DNA of 64,000 nucleotides, from NCBI GenBank assembly GCA_047631555.1, contig JBLHZY010000001.1:248001-312000 (forward strand), written 5' to 3'. Below the pieces are notes generated by a model. It was given only the letters and a program-made list of their open reading frames with translations, had not been told where the DNA came from and did no database searches. A program made the translations under genes and the position numbers. How positions within the stretch are numbered: position 1 is the first letter of the stretch; each line of letters begins with the position of its first letter. Below, piece after piece: positions 1 through 8,964 of this stretch. Source of the DNA: JBLHZY01 sp047631555. GTDB lineage: Bacteria > Pseudomonadota > Alphaproteobacteria > Rhodobacterales > Rhodobacteraceae.

Positions 1-162
1 GCGATTTCTTCGATCATCATTCTTGGTGCTTTGATGCAGATCGGATCGGGCAGCTGGCTCGTTGTTGTTCTGGCGGGGCTGTCGGTCTTTATGGCTGGTA
101 TCAACATCTTTGGCGGTTTTCTCGTCACGCGGCGCATGCTCGCCATGTTCCAGAAATCGTAA
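1..162 (+). CDS. pntA: NAD(P) transhydrogenase alpha subunit, C-terminal fragment (gene cut by window edge)
   Basis: Only the last 53 codons are inside the window. They encode a hydrophobic stretch ending in an NIFGGF...RRML.MF type terminus, which is typical of the membrane-spanning end of PntA (PntAB in species with a split alpha subunit). The gene stops 15 nt before pntB, the standard pntA-pntB order, and together they form the proton-translocating transhydrogenase that makes NADPH from NADH at the expense of proton motive force. Whether the alpha subunit is whole or split cannot be seen from here. The call rests mainly on the C-terminal motif and on the neighbour. Confidence 0.88.
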   Translation, partial: AISSIIILGALMQIGSGSWLVVVLAGLSVFMAGINIFGGFLVTRRMLAMFQKS

Positions 163-177
163 GGCGGGAGAAATAAA

Positions 178-1611
178 ATGGACTTTGGTTTCACAACGGC
201 GGCTTATGTGGTCGCAGCAGTTCTCTTTATCCTGTCGCTCGGCGGTCTGTCGGGACAGGAAAGCGCAAAACGCGCAGTGTGGTACGGAATTGCCGGTATG
301 GCGCTTGCCGTGGTGGCAACGCTGTTTGGCCCCGGTGCAGGGCTTTGGGTTCTGTCTCTGGCGCTGATCGCCGGTGGCGGTCTGATCGGCTGGTATGTTG
401 CAAAGAAGGTCGAGATGACCGAAATGCCGCAACTGGTTGCCGCGATGCACTCGCTTGTTGGTCTTGCGGCGGTTTTTGTTGGCTATAACGCCCATCTGGT
501 GATGGGGAACGTCGCTGGCCTTGATGCGCATAGCACTGAGGGCCTCGGCACATTTGCGGCTCTTGTTGCCCATAAATCGCCGGTCGAGCTGAACATTCTC
601 AAGGTCGAGCTGTTTCTCGGCGTCTTTATTGGTGCGATCACCTTTACTGGCTCGGTTGTGGCCTTTGGCAAGCTTGCAGGCAAACTGACCTCCAAAGCGC
701 AAAAGCTTCCCGGTGGGCATATGCTCAATGCAGCCGCAGCCGCGATTTCGCTGATCTGCCTGGTTTGGTATTTCAACACAGGCGCGATTGAACCGCTTGC
801 TTTGATGACGTTGATGGCGCTGTTCATTGGCTACCATTTGATCATGGGCATTGGCGGCGCAGACATGCCTGTTGTTGTGTCGATGCTCAATTCCTATTCG
901 GGTTGGGCCGCGGCGGCGATCGGCTTTTCGCTCTCCAATGATCTTTTGATCGTGGTTGGCGCGCTTGTGGGCTCCTCCGGGGCGATCCTGAGCTACATCA
1001 TGTGTAAGGCGATGAACCGCTCGTTTGTGTCGGTGATCCTTGGCGGCTTTGGCGGCACGTCTGGCCCGCAGATGGAAGTTGAGGGCGAGCAGATCGCGAT
1101 TGATGCAGATGGCGTGGCCACGGCCTTGAACGAGGCGGATAGCGTTGTGATCGTGCCGGGCTATGGCATGGCTGTTGCGCAAGCGCAGCAATCTGTCTCC
1201 GAGCTGACCCGCAAATTGCGCGCGGCTGGCAAAGAGGTGCGTTTCGCGATCCACCCGGTTGCGGGGCGTTTGCCCGGCCACATGAACGTGCTCTTGGCCG
1301 AAGCCAAAGTGCCCTATGACATCGTGTTGGAAATGGATGAAATCAACGATGATTTCCCCTCAACAGACGTTGTGATTGTGATCGGCTCGAACGACATCGT
1401 GAACCCGGCCGCCCAAGAAGATCCCAACTCGCCCATCGCTGGGATGCCTGTTTTGGAAGTCTGGAAAGCCAAGCAGGTTTTCGTGTCCAAACGCGGCCAA
1501 GGCACAGGCTATTCCGGCATCGAAAACCCGCTGTTCTACAAAGACAACACGCGGATGTTCTACGGCGATGCGAAGGCCTCTGTTGATAGCCTTCTGCCCA
1601 AGATCGACTAG
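178..1611 (+). CDS. pntB: NAD(P) transhydrogenase subunit beta
   Basis: The 477-aa protein has the expected length for PntB. Roughly residues 1-285 are a run of hydrophobic helices that form the proton channel with PntA. Residues from about 320 are the soluble NADP(H)-binding domain III, with the diagnostic PGYGMAVAQAQ loop near residue 327 and a GSNDIVNPAA segment near 402. It sits in the inner membrane and couples proton re-entry to hydride transfer from NADH to NADP+. The ATG is preceded by a good GGGAG ribosome site. It is the last gene of the operon and a terminator hairpin follows at 1634. Confidence 0.97.
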   Translation: MDFGFTTAAYVVAAVLFILSLGGLSGQESAKRAVWYGIAGMALAVVATLFGPGAGLWVLSLALIAGGGLIGWYVAKKVEMTEMPQLVAAMHSLVGLAAVFVGYNAHLVMGNVAGLDAHSTEGLGTFAALVAHKSPVELNILKVELFLGVFIGAITFTGSVVAFGKLAGKLTSKAQKLPGGHMLNAAAAAISLICLVWYFNTGAIEPLALMTLMALFIGYHLIMGIGGADMPVVVSMLNSYSGWAAAAIGFSLSNDLLIVVGALVGSSGAILSYIMCKAMNRSFVSVILGGFGGTSGPQMEVEGEQIAIDADGVATALNEADSVVIVPGYGMAVAQAQQSVSELTRKLRAAGKEVRFAIHPVAGRLPGHMNVLLAEAKVPYDIVLEMDEINDDFPSTDVVIVIGSNDIVNPAAQEDPNSPIAGMPVLEVWKAKQVFVSKRGQGTGYSGIENPLFYKDNTRMFYGDAKASVDSLLPKID

Positions 1612-1633
1612 GCATTTCGGATAAAAAATTTAG

Positions 1634-1664
1634 ACGGCCCTGCGGATGTGCGGGGCCGTTTTTC
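1634..1664 (+). terminator. Rho-independent terminator of pntAB
   Basis: A 10-bp GC-rich stem (1634-1643 with 1650-1659, one G-T wobble, loop ggatgt) is followed by a T-rich run. It lies 22 nt after the pntB stop codon, where operon transcription would be expected to end. Confidence 0.8.
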
Positions 1665-1817
1665 TTTGAGGCGCTGCGTTTGGGGCGCGTGTTGGATATG
1701 AGTATTTGAGCCAAGAAAAAATGAAAGAGGTTGAGGCGGCGCGGTGCGACCCTATGCTGCACGAGAGGCGATTGGTGCTTGTGATAAGGTTCTGCTCAAA
1801 AGAAGAAGGCCGCGAAC

Positions 1818-3107
1818 ATGATTTCTGACCATCCCTTGCGTTATGCTTTGGCAAATGAGCTGCACGCGCGCCCGTTTCCCGCACTCAGCGCGCCATCCTT
1901 TGCGGCCTATATCGCGATCAAACGCGAGGCAGATGCGGCGCGCCGGGATCGGGATTTGGACCGGGCCCATTTGATCGCTTTGCTGGATCGGTTCGGCGCG
2001 GCGCATCCGCAGCCTGATGCGACCCATTATTTTGCGACAATCGGCAAGCATCAGCTGAAATGGGAAAGCCACGCAGAATTCGTAACCTACACGATTTTTG
2101 GCCAAGGCAATGCCGCGCGCCCCTTTGATCCGGCGCGCTTTGATGTCTTTCCTGCTGATTGGTTGGCAGAGGCGCCCGGGGTTCGGGTCACTTCGGCGTT
2201 GATCCGGATTGAGGCGTGGAAAAGCGACGCGCAGGCGCGCGCATTGATCGATGAGTGGTTTGTACCAGAGAGCCTTGCCGCGGCGAATGTTTTGGATGAG
2301 CACGCGCTGATCGCGAGCGATTTTCGCATAGACGCGGGCGGGCATATGCGCATGGCGCTTTTTGCACGTCCCGCTTGCGGCCAGCGGCGCATTGGGCGCG
2401 TGGTGCAGCGCCTGTGTGAGATCGAAACCTATAAGGCGATGTCGATGCTGGGCCTGATGCGGGTGCGTGATTTGAGCCCGCAGATGGGGCGTCTGGATGT
2501 CCGGCTTTCGGCGCTGGTTGAAGCCATGTCAGCGCCCAATCAGAGCAGCATCTCACAACCCGATGCCGCTTTGGCCGAGCTTTTGACCATCTCTGCCGAG
2601 CTTGAGCATTTGGCCACGCGATCGAGCTTTCGTTTCGGTGCAACGGGCGCCTATGAGGCGATTGTTACGGCGCGGGTCGCGGCGCTGCGCGAGGCGCGGT
2701 TTGAGGGGCGCCAGACCTTCGCAGAATTCATGTCGCGCCGCTATGATCCGGCGATGCGCACGGTGAAATCCTCTGAGCGCCAGTTGAAAGATCTGGGCGA
2801 ACGCGCGATGCGGGCGGCGGATTTGCTGCGCACAAGGGTCGATGTTGAGCGCTCAGCCGAGAACCAAGCCTTGCTCGCCTCGATGGACAAACGCGCCGAT
2901 CTTCAGCTGCGTTTGCAGCGCACGGTTGAAGGCCTGTCGGTCGTGGCAATCAGCTATTACGCGGTCAGTTTGGCGGCCTATCTTGCCTATCCTATGACGG
3001 AGGTTTTGCATCTCTCGAAGGGCAAACTGACGGCCGCTTTGGTCCTGCCTGTTGTCGGCATTGTCTGGCTTGCGATGCACCGTATCAAGCGCGGGATCGA
3101 GCGATAA
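1818..3107 (+). CDS. DUF3422 family membrane protein
   Basis: This 429-aa protein matches the DUF3422 family as I recall it: an N-terminal RYALANELHARPFP-like start, a long soluble domain, a coiled-coil-rich segment around residues 300-365 and two closely spaced membrane helices at the C-terminus (about 373-392 and 404-421). The topology suggests a large cytoplasmic domain anchored by a C-terminal hairpin. The family is common in proteobacteria and has no established function. It stands alone between the pnt operon and an M20 peptidase gene, so the context does not suggest a role. The start at ATG 1818 follows an AGAAGAAGG purine-rich stretch. Confidence 0.85.
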   Translation: MISDHPLRYALANELHARPFPALSAPSFAAYIAIKREADAARRDRDLDRAHLIALLDRFGAAHPQPDATHYFATIGKHQLKWESHAEFVTYTIFGQGNAARPFDPARFDVFPADWLAEAPGVRVTSALIRIEAWKSDAQARALIDEWFVPESLAAANVLDEHALIASDFRIDAGGHMRMALFARPACGQRRIGRVVQRLCEIETYKAMSMLGLMRVRDLSPQMGRLDVRLSALVEAMSAPNQSSISQPDAALAELLTISAELEHLATRSSFRFGATGAYEAIVTARVAALREARFEGRQTFAEFMSRRYDPAMRTVKSSERQLKDLGERAMRAADLLRTRVDVERSAENQALLASMDKRADLQLRLQRTVEGLSVVAISYYAVSLAAYLAYPMTEVLHLSKGKLTAALVLPVVGIVWLAMHRIKRGIER

Positions 3108-3202
3108 GCACCGCGCCGCCAAGCCAAAACCAGCAATCCGCTTGACCTTGCAAAGCGCGCCCCGCAGGGTATCGCCAACCCCTTTTTGCCGGAGCCCACC
3201 CC

Positions 3203-4363
3203 ATGGCCGATGTGCTTAGCGCGCGCGATATTCTCAAAGCCCTTATCGCCTTTCCAACCATCAGCAGCGCCAGCAATCTGCCGCTTCTGGATTGGGTCGA
3301 AAGCTATTTGGCCGGCTTTGGCATAACCGGCACGCGAACCTATTCCCCTCAGGGCGACAAGGCGAATTTCTATGCCCATATAGGGCCGGATATTGAAGGC
3401 GGAGTTGTGCTCTCTGGCCATACGGATGTTGTCCCGGTTGCGGGGCAAAACTGGCGCAGCGATCCGTTTGAACTGATCGAGCGGGACGGGCGGCTATATG
3501 GGCGCGGCTCTTGCGATATGAAGGCCTTTGATGCGCTCGCGATTTGGGCCGCCGTAGAGGCGGCGCGGCGCGGGGTGCGCACGCCCTTGCAACTCGCGCT
3601 GAGCTACGATGAGGAGGTCGGCTGCACCGGCTGCGTTAGCATGGTTGAGGAAATGGCGCAGACCTTGCCGCGCGCCTCTGCAGTGATCGTGGGCGAGCCG
3701 ACGAATATGAGCGTGGTAAGCGGGCATAAGGGCAGCGCAGGCATCGAGATTGCGGTGAAAGGCTTTGAGGTGCACTCGTCTTTGATGCACACGGGCGTGA
3801 GCGCAGTGATGGAAGCGGCCAAGATCATTGACTGGGCCAATACCCAGAACGGGCGGCTTTGGGCCCAAGAGCCGTCAGGCATGGCCGCGATGTTCGAGCC
3901 GCCCTTCACCACGATCCATGTGGGCATGATTTCGGGCGGCACGGCGCATAATATCACCGCTGCCGATTGCCAATTTGAGATCGGCTTTCGGGTCGTTCCC
4001 GGCGAAGACCTGGACGATTGGCGCGCGGCCCTTGAGCGCAAAGTGCGTGAAGTCGAGGCGCAGATGCAGGCGATCCAGCCAAGCGCCTCAATCACCATAA
4101 CGCCTGATTTCTACGTCCCGCCGCTCTTGCCAGAACCGGGCAGCAAAGCCGAGATTTTGGGGCGCGCTTTGACCGGCGATAATGCGTCGCGCTTTGTCAG
4201 TTACGGCACCGAAGCCGGGCATTTTCAGCTCAACGGCTACTCTGTCATCGTCTGCGGCCCGGGCGACATTGCCCAAGCGCATCAGCCCGACGAATATCTT
4301 GAAGTCAGCCAATTGGCCGCGGGCGAGGCCTTCATGGAGCGGTTGCTGACGCATCTGGCGTAA
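3203..4363 (+). CDS. argE: Acetylornithine deacetylase-type M20 metallohydrolase
   Basis: The 386-aa protein is a zinc-dependent M20-family amidohydrolase of normal length. The SGHTDVVPV metal-binding motif is near residues 71-79, the bridging aspartate lies in the CDMKAFD motif near residue 105, and the catalytic acid pair is in YDEEVGC near 134-138. A dimerisation domain with a histidine in EVHSSLMHTGVSA follows and a final metal-binding histidine lies in TEAGHFQ. ArgE removes acetate from N-acetylornithine in arginine biosynthesis. Many alphaproteobacteria use ArgJ instead, so this paralog may act on another N-acyl amino acid. The family is certain and the substrate is inferred. Confidence 0.85.
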   Translation: MADVLSARDILKALIAFPTISSASNLPLLDWVESYLAGFGITGTRTYSPQGDKANFYAHIGPDIEGGVVLSGHTDVVPVAGQNWRSDPFELIERDGRLYGRGSCDMKAFDALAIWAAVEAARRGVRTPLQLALSYDEEVGCTGCVSMVEEMAQTLPRASAVIVGEPTNMSVVSGHKGSAGIEIAVKGFEVHSSLMHTGVSAVMEAAKIIDWANTQNGRLWAQEPSGMAAMFEPPFTTIHVGMISGGTAHNITAADCQFEIGFRVVPGEDLDDWRAALERKVREVEAQMQAIQPSASITITPDFYVPPLLPEPGSKAEILGRALTGDNASRFVSYGTEAGHFQLNGYSVIVCGPGDIAQAHQPDEYLEVSQLAAGEAFMERLLTHLA

Positions 4364-4448
4364 CGGGCGATTGGCCTTGCCAGCATCAAGCACGCCCGCT
4401 TAACTGGCTCGATTGGGCAAAACGCCCTGCGTTACATGAGGAAACATC

Positions 4449-4793
4449 ATGCTTACCACGCTTCTCGTCCTGCTTGTCGCCGCCCTCCATGCCTATTTTG
4501 CCGTTCTGGAAATGGTGCTTTGGGAAAAGCCACGCACGCTAAAAATCTTTGGAAATACCGCCGAATTTGCGTCCGAAAGCAAGGTATTGGCCGCCAATCA
4601 GGGGCTTTATAATGGCTTTCTTTGCGCCGGATTGCTCTGGGGGCTGGTTGCGGGCAACCAATCCTTTTTGGTCTTCTTCTTGCTCTTTGTTGTGATCGCA
4701 GGGATTTACGGCGGGCTCACAGCCTCGCGCAAAATCATCTTTTTCCAAGCGGTTCCGGGCGCAGCTGCGTTGCTCGCAGTTCTGTTCGCTTAA
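4449..4793 (+). CDS. DUF1304 small integral membrane protein
   Basis: A 114-aa very hydrophobic protein with about four predicted membrane helices. The ALHAYFAVLEMVLWE start and the NQGLYNGFLCAGL segment are hallmarks of the DUF1304 family, which has no established function. The ATG follows GAGGAAACATC, a good ribosome site. It is a single-gene unit with its own downstream terminator hairpin at 4807-4835. Confidence 0.88.
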   Translation: MLTTLLVLLVAALHAYFAVLEMVLWEKPRTLKIFGNTAEFASESKVLAANQGLYNGFLCAGLLWGLVAGNQSFLVFFLLFVVIAGIYGGLTASRKIIFFQAVPGAAALLAVLFA

Positions 4794-4806
4794 GCTGAAA
4801 ATCGGC

Positions 4807-4835
4807 AAGGGCGGGCACATGGGCCGCCCTTTTTC
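4807..4835. terminator. Rho-independent terminator after the DUF1304 gene, shared with convergent moaA
   Basis: AAGGGCGG pairs with CCGCCCTT across a 9-nt loop and is followed by more T residues on the plus strand. It lies between convergent genes (stop codons at 4793 and 4843). An A-run on the other side of the stem means it could also end moaA transcription. Confidence 0.75.
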
Positions 4836-4842
4836 GCGCTGA

Positions 4843-5853
4843 CTAGCCGCCCGTATGGCTCATATGGCGGCTGACTTGGCCATCAACGGTTTGGCGCGAA
4901 TAATCGAAATCATGGCCTTTTGGCTTGCCATCAATCGCGGTGCGAATGGCGGCAATAAGCGGCGCATCATCATTCGGGTGATCACGCAGCGGCGCGCGCA
5001 GATCGGCCTGATCCTCTTGGCCCAAACACATGTAAAGCTCGCCCGTGCAGGTCATCCGAACGCGGTTGCAGGACTCGCAGAAATTATGCGTCAGCGGCGT
5101 GATAAAGCCAATCTTCTGGCCGGTTTCTTCAAGCCGTACATAGCGCGCAGGGCCGCCGGAATTCTCATCTAAATCAGTAAGTTGATAGTGCTTGGCATAG
5201 TCTTCGCGCAGTTCAGAAAGCGCCCAGTATTGGCCGATCCGATCCTCATTGCCAAGATCGCCCATCGGCATCACTTCGATCCAAGTCAGATCCATATCGC
5301 GATCGGCACACCACTCAGTGATGCTCAGCAATTCACTCTCGTTAAAGCCGCGCAGCGCCACCGCATTGATTTTTACCCGTAGCCCAGCCTTTTGCGCCGC
5401 ATCAATCCCGCGCAAAACTTGGGGCAGGCGGCCCCAGCGGGTGACGCGGGCGAATTTTTCATCATCAAGCGTATCGAGCGAAACATTGACCCGGCGCACG
5501 CCCGCCGCATAAAGATCGGCGGCGTATTTTTCGAGCTGCGAGCCGTTTGTTGTCAGCGTGAGTTCGCGCAACGCGCCGCTTTCAAGATGGCGGGTCATTG
5601 CATCAAAGAAGGTCATGATGCCTTTGCGAACAAGCGGCTCACCGCCGGTAATGCGCAGCTTTTCAACCCCAAGCCCGATAAACGCCGAACACATCCGATC
5701 CAGCTCTTCCAAGCTAAGCAGCTCTTTTTTCGGCAGAAATGTCATATTTTCAGACATGCAATAGACGCAGCGAAAATCGCAGCGGTCCGTGACCGACACC
5801 CGCAGATAGGTGATTGCGCGCGCGAAAGGATCAATGAGGCGAGGTGCATTCAT
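4843..5853 (-). CDS. moaA: GTP 3',8-cyclase (molybdenum cofactor biosynthesis protein A)
   Basis: A 336-aa radical-SAM enzyme that converts GTP to 3',8-cyclo-GTP, the first step of molybdopterin synthesis. The SAM-binding iron-sulfur cluster motif CxxxCxxC uses Cys25, Cys29 and Cys32. The second, substrate-binding cluster motif CX2CX13C is in the C-terminal part. The protein ends in Gly-Gly, the conserved MoaA tail needed for catalysis. No other moa genes are adjacent. It is divergent from the lipoprotein gene at 5938, with 84 nt between the starts. Confidence 0.97.
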   Translation of the reverse strand: MNAPRLIDPFARAITYLRVSVTDRCDFRCVYCMSENMTFLPKKELLSLEELDRMCSAFIGLGVEKLRITGGEPLVRKGIMTFFDAMTRHLESGALRELTLTTNGSQLEKYAADLYAAGVRRVNVSLDTLDDEKFARVTRWGRLPQVLRGIDAAQKAGLRVKINAVALRGFNESELLSITEWCADRDMDLTWIEVMPMGDLGNEDRIGQYWALSELREDYAKHYQLTDLDENSGGPARYVRLEETGQKIGFITPLTHNFCESCNRVRMTCTGELYMCLGQEDQADLRAPLRDHPNDDAPLIAAIRTAIDGKPKGHDFDYSRQTVDGQVSRHMSHTGG

Positions 5854-5937
5854 GGGGCGAGCCTAGGCCTTGGGCAAACCCGCCGCAAGGGGCGACTTGG
5901 CATTGCACGGGGCATTCTTTGGTCGTATCTTTGGCGG

Positions 5938-6444
5938 ATGAAAAACCTGTTTGTACCCGTTGTTTTGCCGATTTTTTTGAGTGTCGCCTTGAGCGGATGT
6001 GCCCAGCTTGGGATGACGCCGAAAGCGGCAGAAATCCCAGCGACTGATCCCGCTTTGGCCGCTGAAATTCCAGCCGTGATCAGACCCTCGCCGCGCCCAT
6101 CCGCTGCGGCGCGCACGGTTGAACAGTTTGACACGACAACCAAAGAAGATCGCGCCGCCGCCGTTGCTATCGCCGAAAAGCCAACACCAAAAGAAGCGCT
6201 TTTGGGCAAGACGATCGCCTCGCTTGGCAACCCTGCCGATCCGGGTTTTTGGCTGGAAACACCGCTGGTTAGCGCGCCAACGCAGGGCCGGGTTGAATAT
6301 CCCGGGTCGGGCAAATCCGTCGCGGTTGAGCTAAAGCCGATACCGGGCGATGCGGGCGCAGGAAGCCGGCTTTCCTTGCCTGCAATGCGCCTGTTGGAAG
6401 CGCCGCTCACTGGCCTGCCAGAGGTCCTCGTCTACAAACTCTGA
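5938..6444 (+). CDS. Small lipoprotein of unknown function
   Basis: A 168-aa protein with a clear lipoprotein signal peptide: basic MKN start, hydrophobic core and an LSGC lipobox with the acylated Cys near residue 22. The mature part is Ala/Pro-rich at first and ends in a conserved-looking segment beginning near PADPGFWLETPLV. Homologs I recall in Rhodobacterales carry sugar-dehydratase names that have no support in this sequence, so I give it no enzymatic function. I chose the ATG at 5938 because a longer in-frame extension lacks coding character and overlaps moaA antisense. Confidence 0.7.
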   Translation: MKNLFVPVVLPIFLSVALSGCAQLGMTPKAAEIPATDPALAAEIPAVIRPSPRPSAAARTVEQFDTTTKEDRAAAVAIAEKPTPKEALLGKTIASLGNPADPGFWLETPLVSAPTQGRVEYPGSGKSVAVELKPIPGDAGAGSRLSLPAMRLLEAPLTGLPEVLVYKL

Positions 6445-6457
6445 ATGTGAAAGGCGC

Positions 6458-7141
6458 TTACGGCGTCTCTAAATGGCGCCGCGCCTCGCGCACGGCCCAA
6501 GGCTTCATCGCGTCGCCATGCGCGGCCAAAAACGCCTCAACCTGCGCAGGATCATGCTTGGAAAGATCGCGCAGCCACCAAGCGATGGCCTTTTGGATGA
6601 ACCAATCGTGATCGCTCACCAAAGCCTCAGCCCAGCCCAGAACCCGCGCGCGAACGGCCAGCTCTTCGGGCTTTGGATGGTTCTGTTTGGTCCAAGGCAG
6701 GGTGATGACGAAAGCCGCGCGCCTTGTCCACATATGCTCAGATTGATGCCAATCCTCGATCTCATCAAGGCGCGCAGGATCAGCCACGAGGCGCTTCATT
6801 CCGGCCATGCAGGCATGATCCGCAATCGCCCAAGAATCAAAATCCGCCACCCAAGATTTGATCAACTCCCAAACGACCGCATCCTCGCGAATGCGCGCTT
6901 GGGTCAGCAGCTTGGCCGCCGCCAATCGCGCCTCATAAATATCCGTCTCCCAAAGAGCGCCCGCAAGTGCGACCCGCTCTGCAACGCTCATGTCCTTGCG
7001 CCAGGCTTTGGTCAGATCGTTGATCACAGGGTTGGGCACGCCAAGATAGGGGCGGTCGATCTTGTGATAGGCGGCGGCCTGAATATCGCGGCCCGGCTCA
7101 GCAGCGGCGCGCAGGGCCTCAAGCGCTTGGTCCAAGGTCAC
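6458..7141 (-). CDS. AlkD-like DNA alkylation repair protein (HEAT-repeat glycosylase fold)
   Basis: The 227-aa protein looks like the DNA alkylation repair (AlkD/AlkC) family: an N-terminal YLGVPNPVINDLTKAW segment and then alternating helices rich in Trp and Asp, including WVADFDSWAIADH, WTRRAAFV and DHDWFIQKAIAWWLRDLSKHDP. AlkD glycosylases remove bulky N3/N7 alkyl purines using stacked HEAT repeats. The start codon overlaps the glmS stop by 4 nt, so the gene is translationally coupled as the last member of a glmU-glmS-alkD operon. The family is confident and the lesion specificity is not known. Confidence 0.88.
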   Translation of the reverse strand: MTLDQALEALRAAAEPGRDIQAAAYHKIDRPYLGVPNPVINDLTKAWRKDMSVAERVALAGALWETDIYEARLAAAKLLTQARIREDAVVWELIKSWVADFDSWAIADHACMAGMKRLVADPARLDEIEDWHQSEHMWTRRAAFVITLPWTKQNHPKPEELAVRARVLGWAEALVSDHDWFIQKAIAWWLRDLSKHDPAQVEAFLAAHGDAMKPWAVREARRHLETP

Positions 7142-8961
7142 TCGACCGTCACCGATTTAGCCAGATTGCGCGGCTGATCCACATCCGTACCCTTGGCAAC
7201 GGCGGTGTGATAGGCGAGCAATTGCGCCGGGATCGCATAAAGAATTGGCGCGAAAAGATCGGGGATATCGGGCATTGTGATGCTCTGCCAAAGCCCATCT
7301 TCGGCGGCCTTAAGCCCCTTGGCATCGCTCACCAAAAGCACCTTGCCGCCGCGCGCCATCACCTCTTGCATATTGGACACGGACTTATCAAAAAGCCCGT
7401 CACGCGGGGCGAAAACGATGATCGGGGTGTGTTTGTCGACAAGGGCGATGGGGCCGTGCTTTAACTCGCCGCTGGCATAGCCTTCGGCGTGTATGTAGCT
7501 GATTTCCTTGAGCTTTAATGCGCCTTCCATGGCGATCGGATAAAGCGATCCACGCCCCAAGAACAGCACATCGCGCGCCTCAGCAAGCTTGCGCGACACA
7601 TTTTGCATAGCCTCAGATTGATCAATGGCTTGTTGCATCGCGCCAGGCAATCCGCGCAGTTGCGACAGGTGATCCGCTAGCGCCTCATCGCTCAATTCGC
7701 CGCGATCCTGCGCCGCTTTCAACGCGAGCAAAACAAGAACGGTAAGCTGGCAAGTAAAGGCCTTGGTTGAAGCCACCCCGACCTCGACGCCGCAATGAAT
7801 TGGCAGCGCCAGTGCACTTTCGCGCGCAATGGAACTCTCCGCGGCATTGACCACAGAGATGATCTTATCGGCCTTCTCATGGGTATAACGCAGGGCGGCC
7901 AATGTATCGGCCGTCTCGCCGGATTGGCTGACAAAAAGCGCGAGCGTGCGCGCAGGGATTGGCGGCTCGCGATAGCGAAACTCAGAAGCGATATCGACCT
8001 CAACAGGCAAGCGCGCGACCTGCTCAAACCAGTATTTCGCCGTCAAACAGGCATAAAACGCTGTGCCACAGGCAACCATGGTGATGCGGTCAAACTGGGT
8101 GAAATCCAGATCACCAGGCAGGGTAATCGACGCCCCATCAGCCGAGAGGTAATTCGCAAGAACCTCTGAGATAACAGTAGGTTGCTCGGCGATTTCTTTG
8201 GCCATGTAATGCTTGTGGCCGCCCTTCTCGATGCGGGTCGAGCTGATACTAATCTGGCGCATCGCCCGGTTGGCGCGATTGCCGGAAGCATCGAAAATCT
8301 CAAAACCGGCGCGCGTAACGATGGCGCGATCGCCCTCTTCAAGATAGGTGATCTTATCGGTCATCGGGGCCAAGGCGATGGCATCCGAGCCAACAAACAT
8401 TTCACCATTTCCATGCCCGATTGCCAGCGGCGATCCTTTGCGCGCGGCGATCAAAAGATCATCCTCACCCTTGAACAAAAAGCAAAGCGCAAAGGCCCCC
8501 TCAAGGCGTTCAAGCGTTGCCATGGCGGCCTCGCGCGGCGCTAGGCCCGCGGCAATATAGCTTTGTGCAAGCAGGGCAACGGTCTCTGTATCTGTTTGCG
8601 TTACAAAGGAAATTCCCTTCTCCGCCAGTTCTGCGCGCAGCTCGCGGAAATTCTCAATGATGCCGTTGTGAACAACCGAAACAGGACCGGCTTGATGGGG
8701 ATGGGCGTTCGCCTCAGATGGCGCGCCGTGGGTGGCCCAGCGGGTATGACCGATGCCGGATTTGCCGGTGAGCGGATTGTGCACCAACAGATCAGACAGG
8801 TTCACCAGCTTGCCAACGGCGCGGCGGCGATCAAGCGCGCCTTCGCTATCAACAGTCGCAATGCCCGCGCTGTCATAGCCGCGATATTCGAGCCGTTTAA
8901 GCGCTTCAACTAAGATCGGGGCCGCCTCATGATTGCCCAGAACCCCTACAATACCACACAT
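7138..8961 (-). CDS. glmS: Glutamine--fructose-6-phosphate aminotransferase (isomerising)
   Basis: The 607-aa enzyme makes glucosamine-6-phosphate for peptidoglycan and LPS. It starts MCGIVGVLG, with Cys2 as the N-terminal glutaminase nucleophile after Met removal. The glutaminase domain covers about residues 1-220 (with a GIGHTRWATHG motif). Two SIS sugar-isomerase domains follow, with SQSGETADT near residue 350 and a second near 460-590, and the protein ends KSVTVE, the usual GlmS tail. The gene lies 3 nt after glmU, so both enzymes of UDP-GlcNAc synthesis are made together. No glmS ribozyme-like leader is present, as expected outside Firmicutes. Confidence 0.98.
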   Translation of the reverse strand: MCGIVGVLGNHEAAPILVEALKRLEYRGYDSAGIATVDSEGALDRRRAVGKLVNLSDLLVHNPLTGKSGIGHTRWATHGAPSEANAHPHQAGPVSVVHNGIIENFRELRAELAEKGISFVTQTDTETVALLAQSYIAAGLAPREAAMATLERLEGAFALCFLFKGEDDLLIAARKGSPLAIGHGNGEMFVGSDAIALAPMTDKITYLEEGDRAIVTRAGFEIFDASGNRANRAMRQISISSTRIEKGGHKHYMAKEIAEQPTVISEVLANYLSADGASITLPGDLDFTQFDRITMVACGTAFYACLTAKYWFEQVARLPVEVDIASEFRYREPPIPARTLALFVSQSGETADTLAALRYTHEKADKIISVVNAAESSIARESALALPIHCGVEVGVASTKAFTCQLTVLVLLALKAAQDRGELSDEALADHLSQLRGLPGAMQQAIDQSEAMQNVSRKLAEARDVLFLGRGSLYPIAMEGALKLKEISYIHAEGYASGELKHGPIALVDKHTPIIVFAPRDGLFDKSVSNMQEVMARGGKVLLVSDAKGLKAAEDGLWQSITMPDIPDLFAPILYAIPAQLLAYHTAVAKGTDVDQPRNLAKSVTVE

Positions 8962-8964
8962 ACT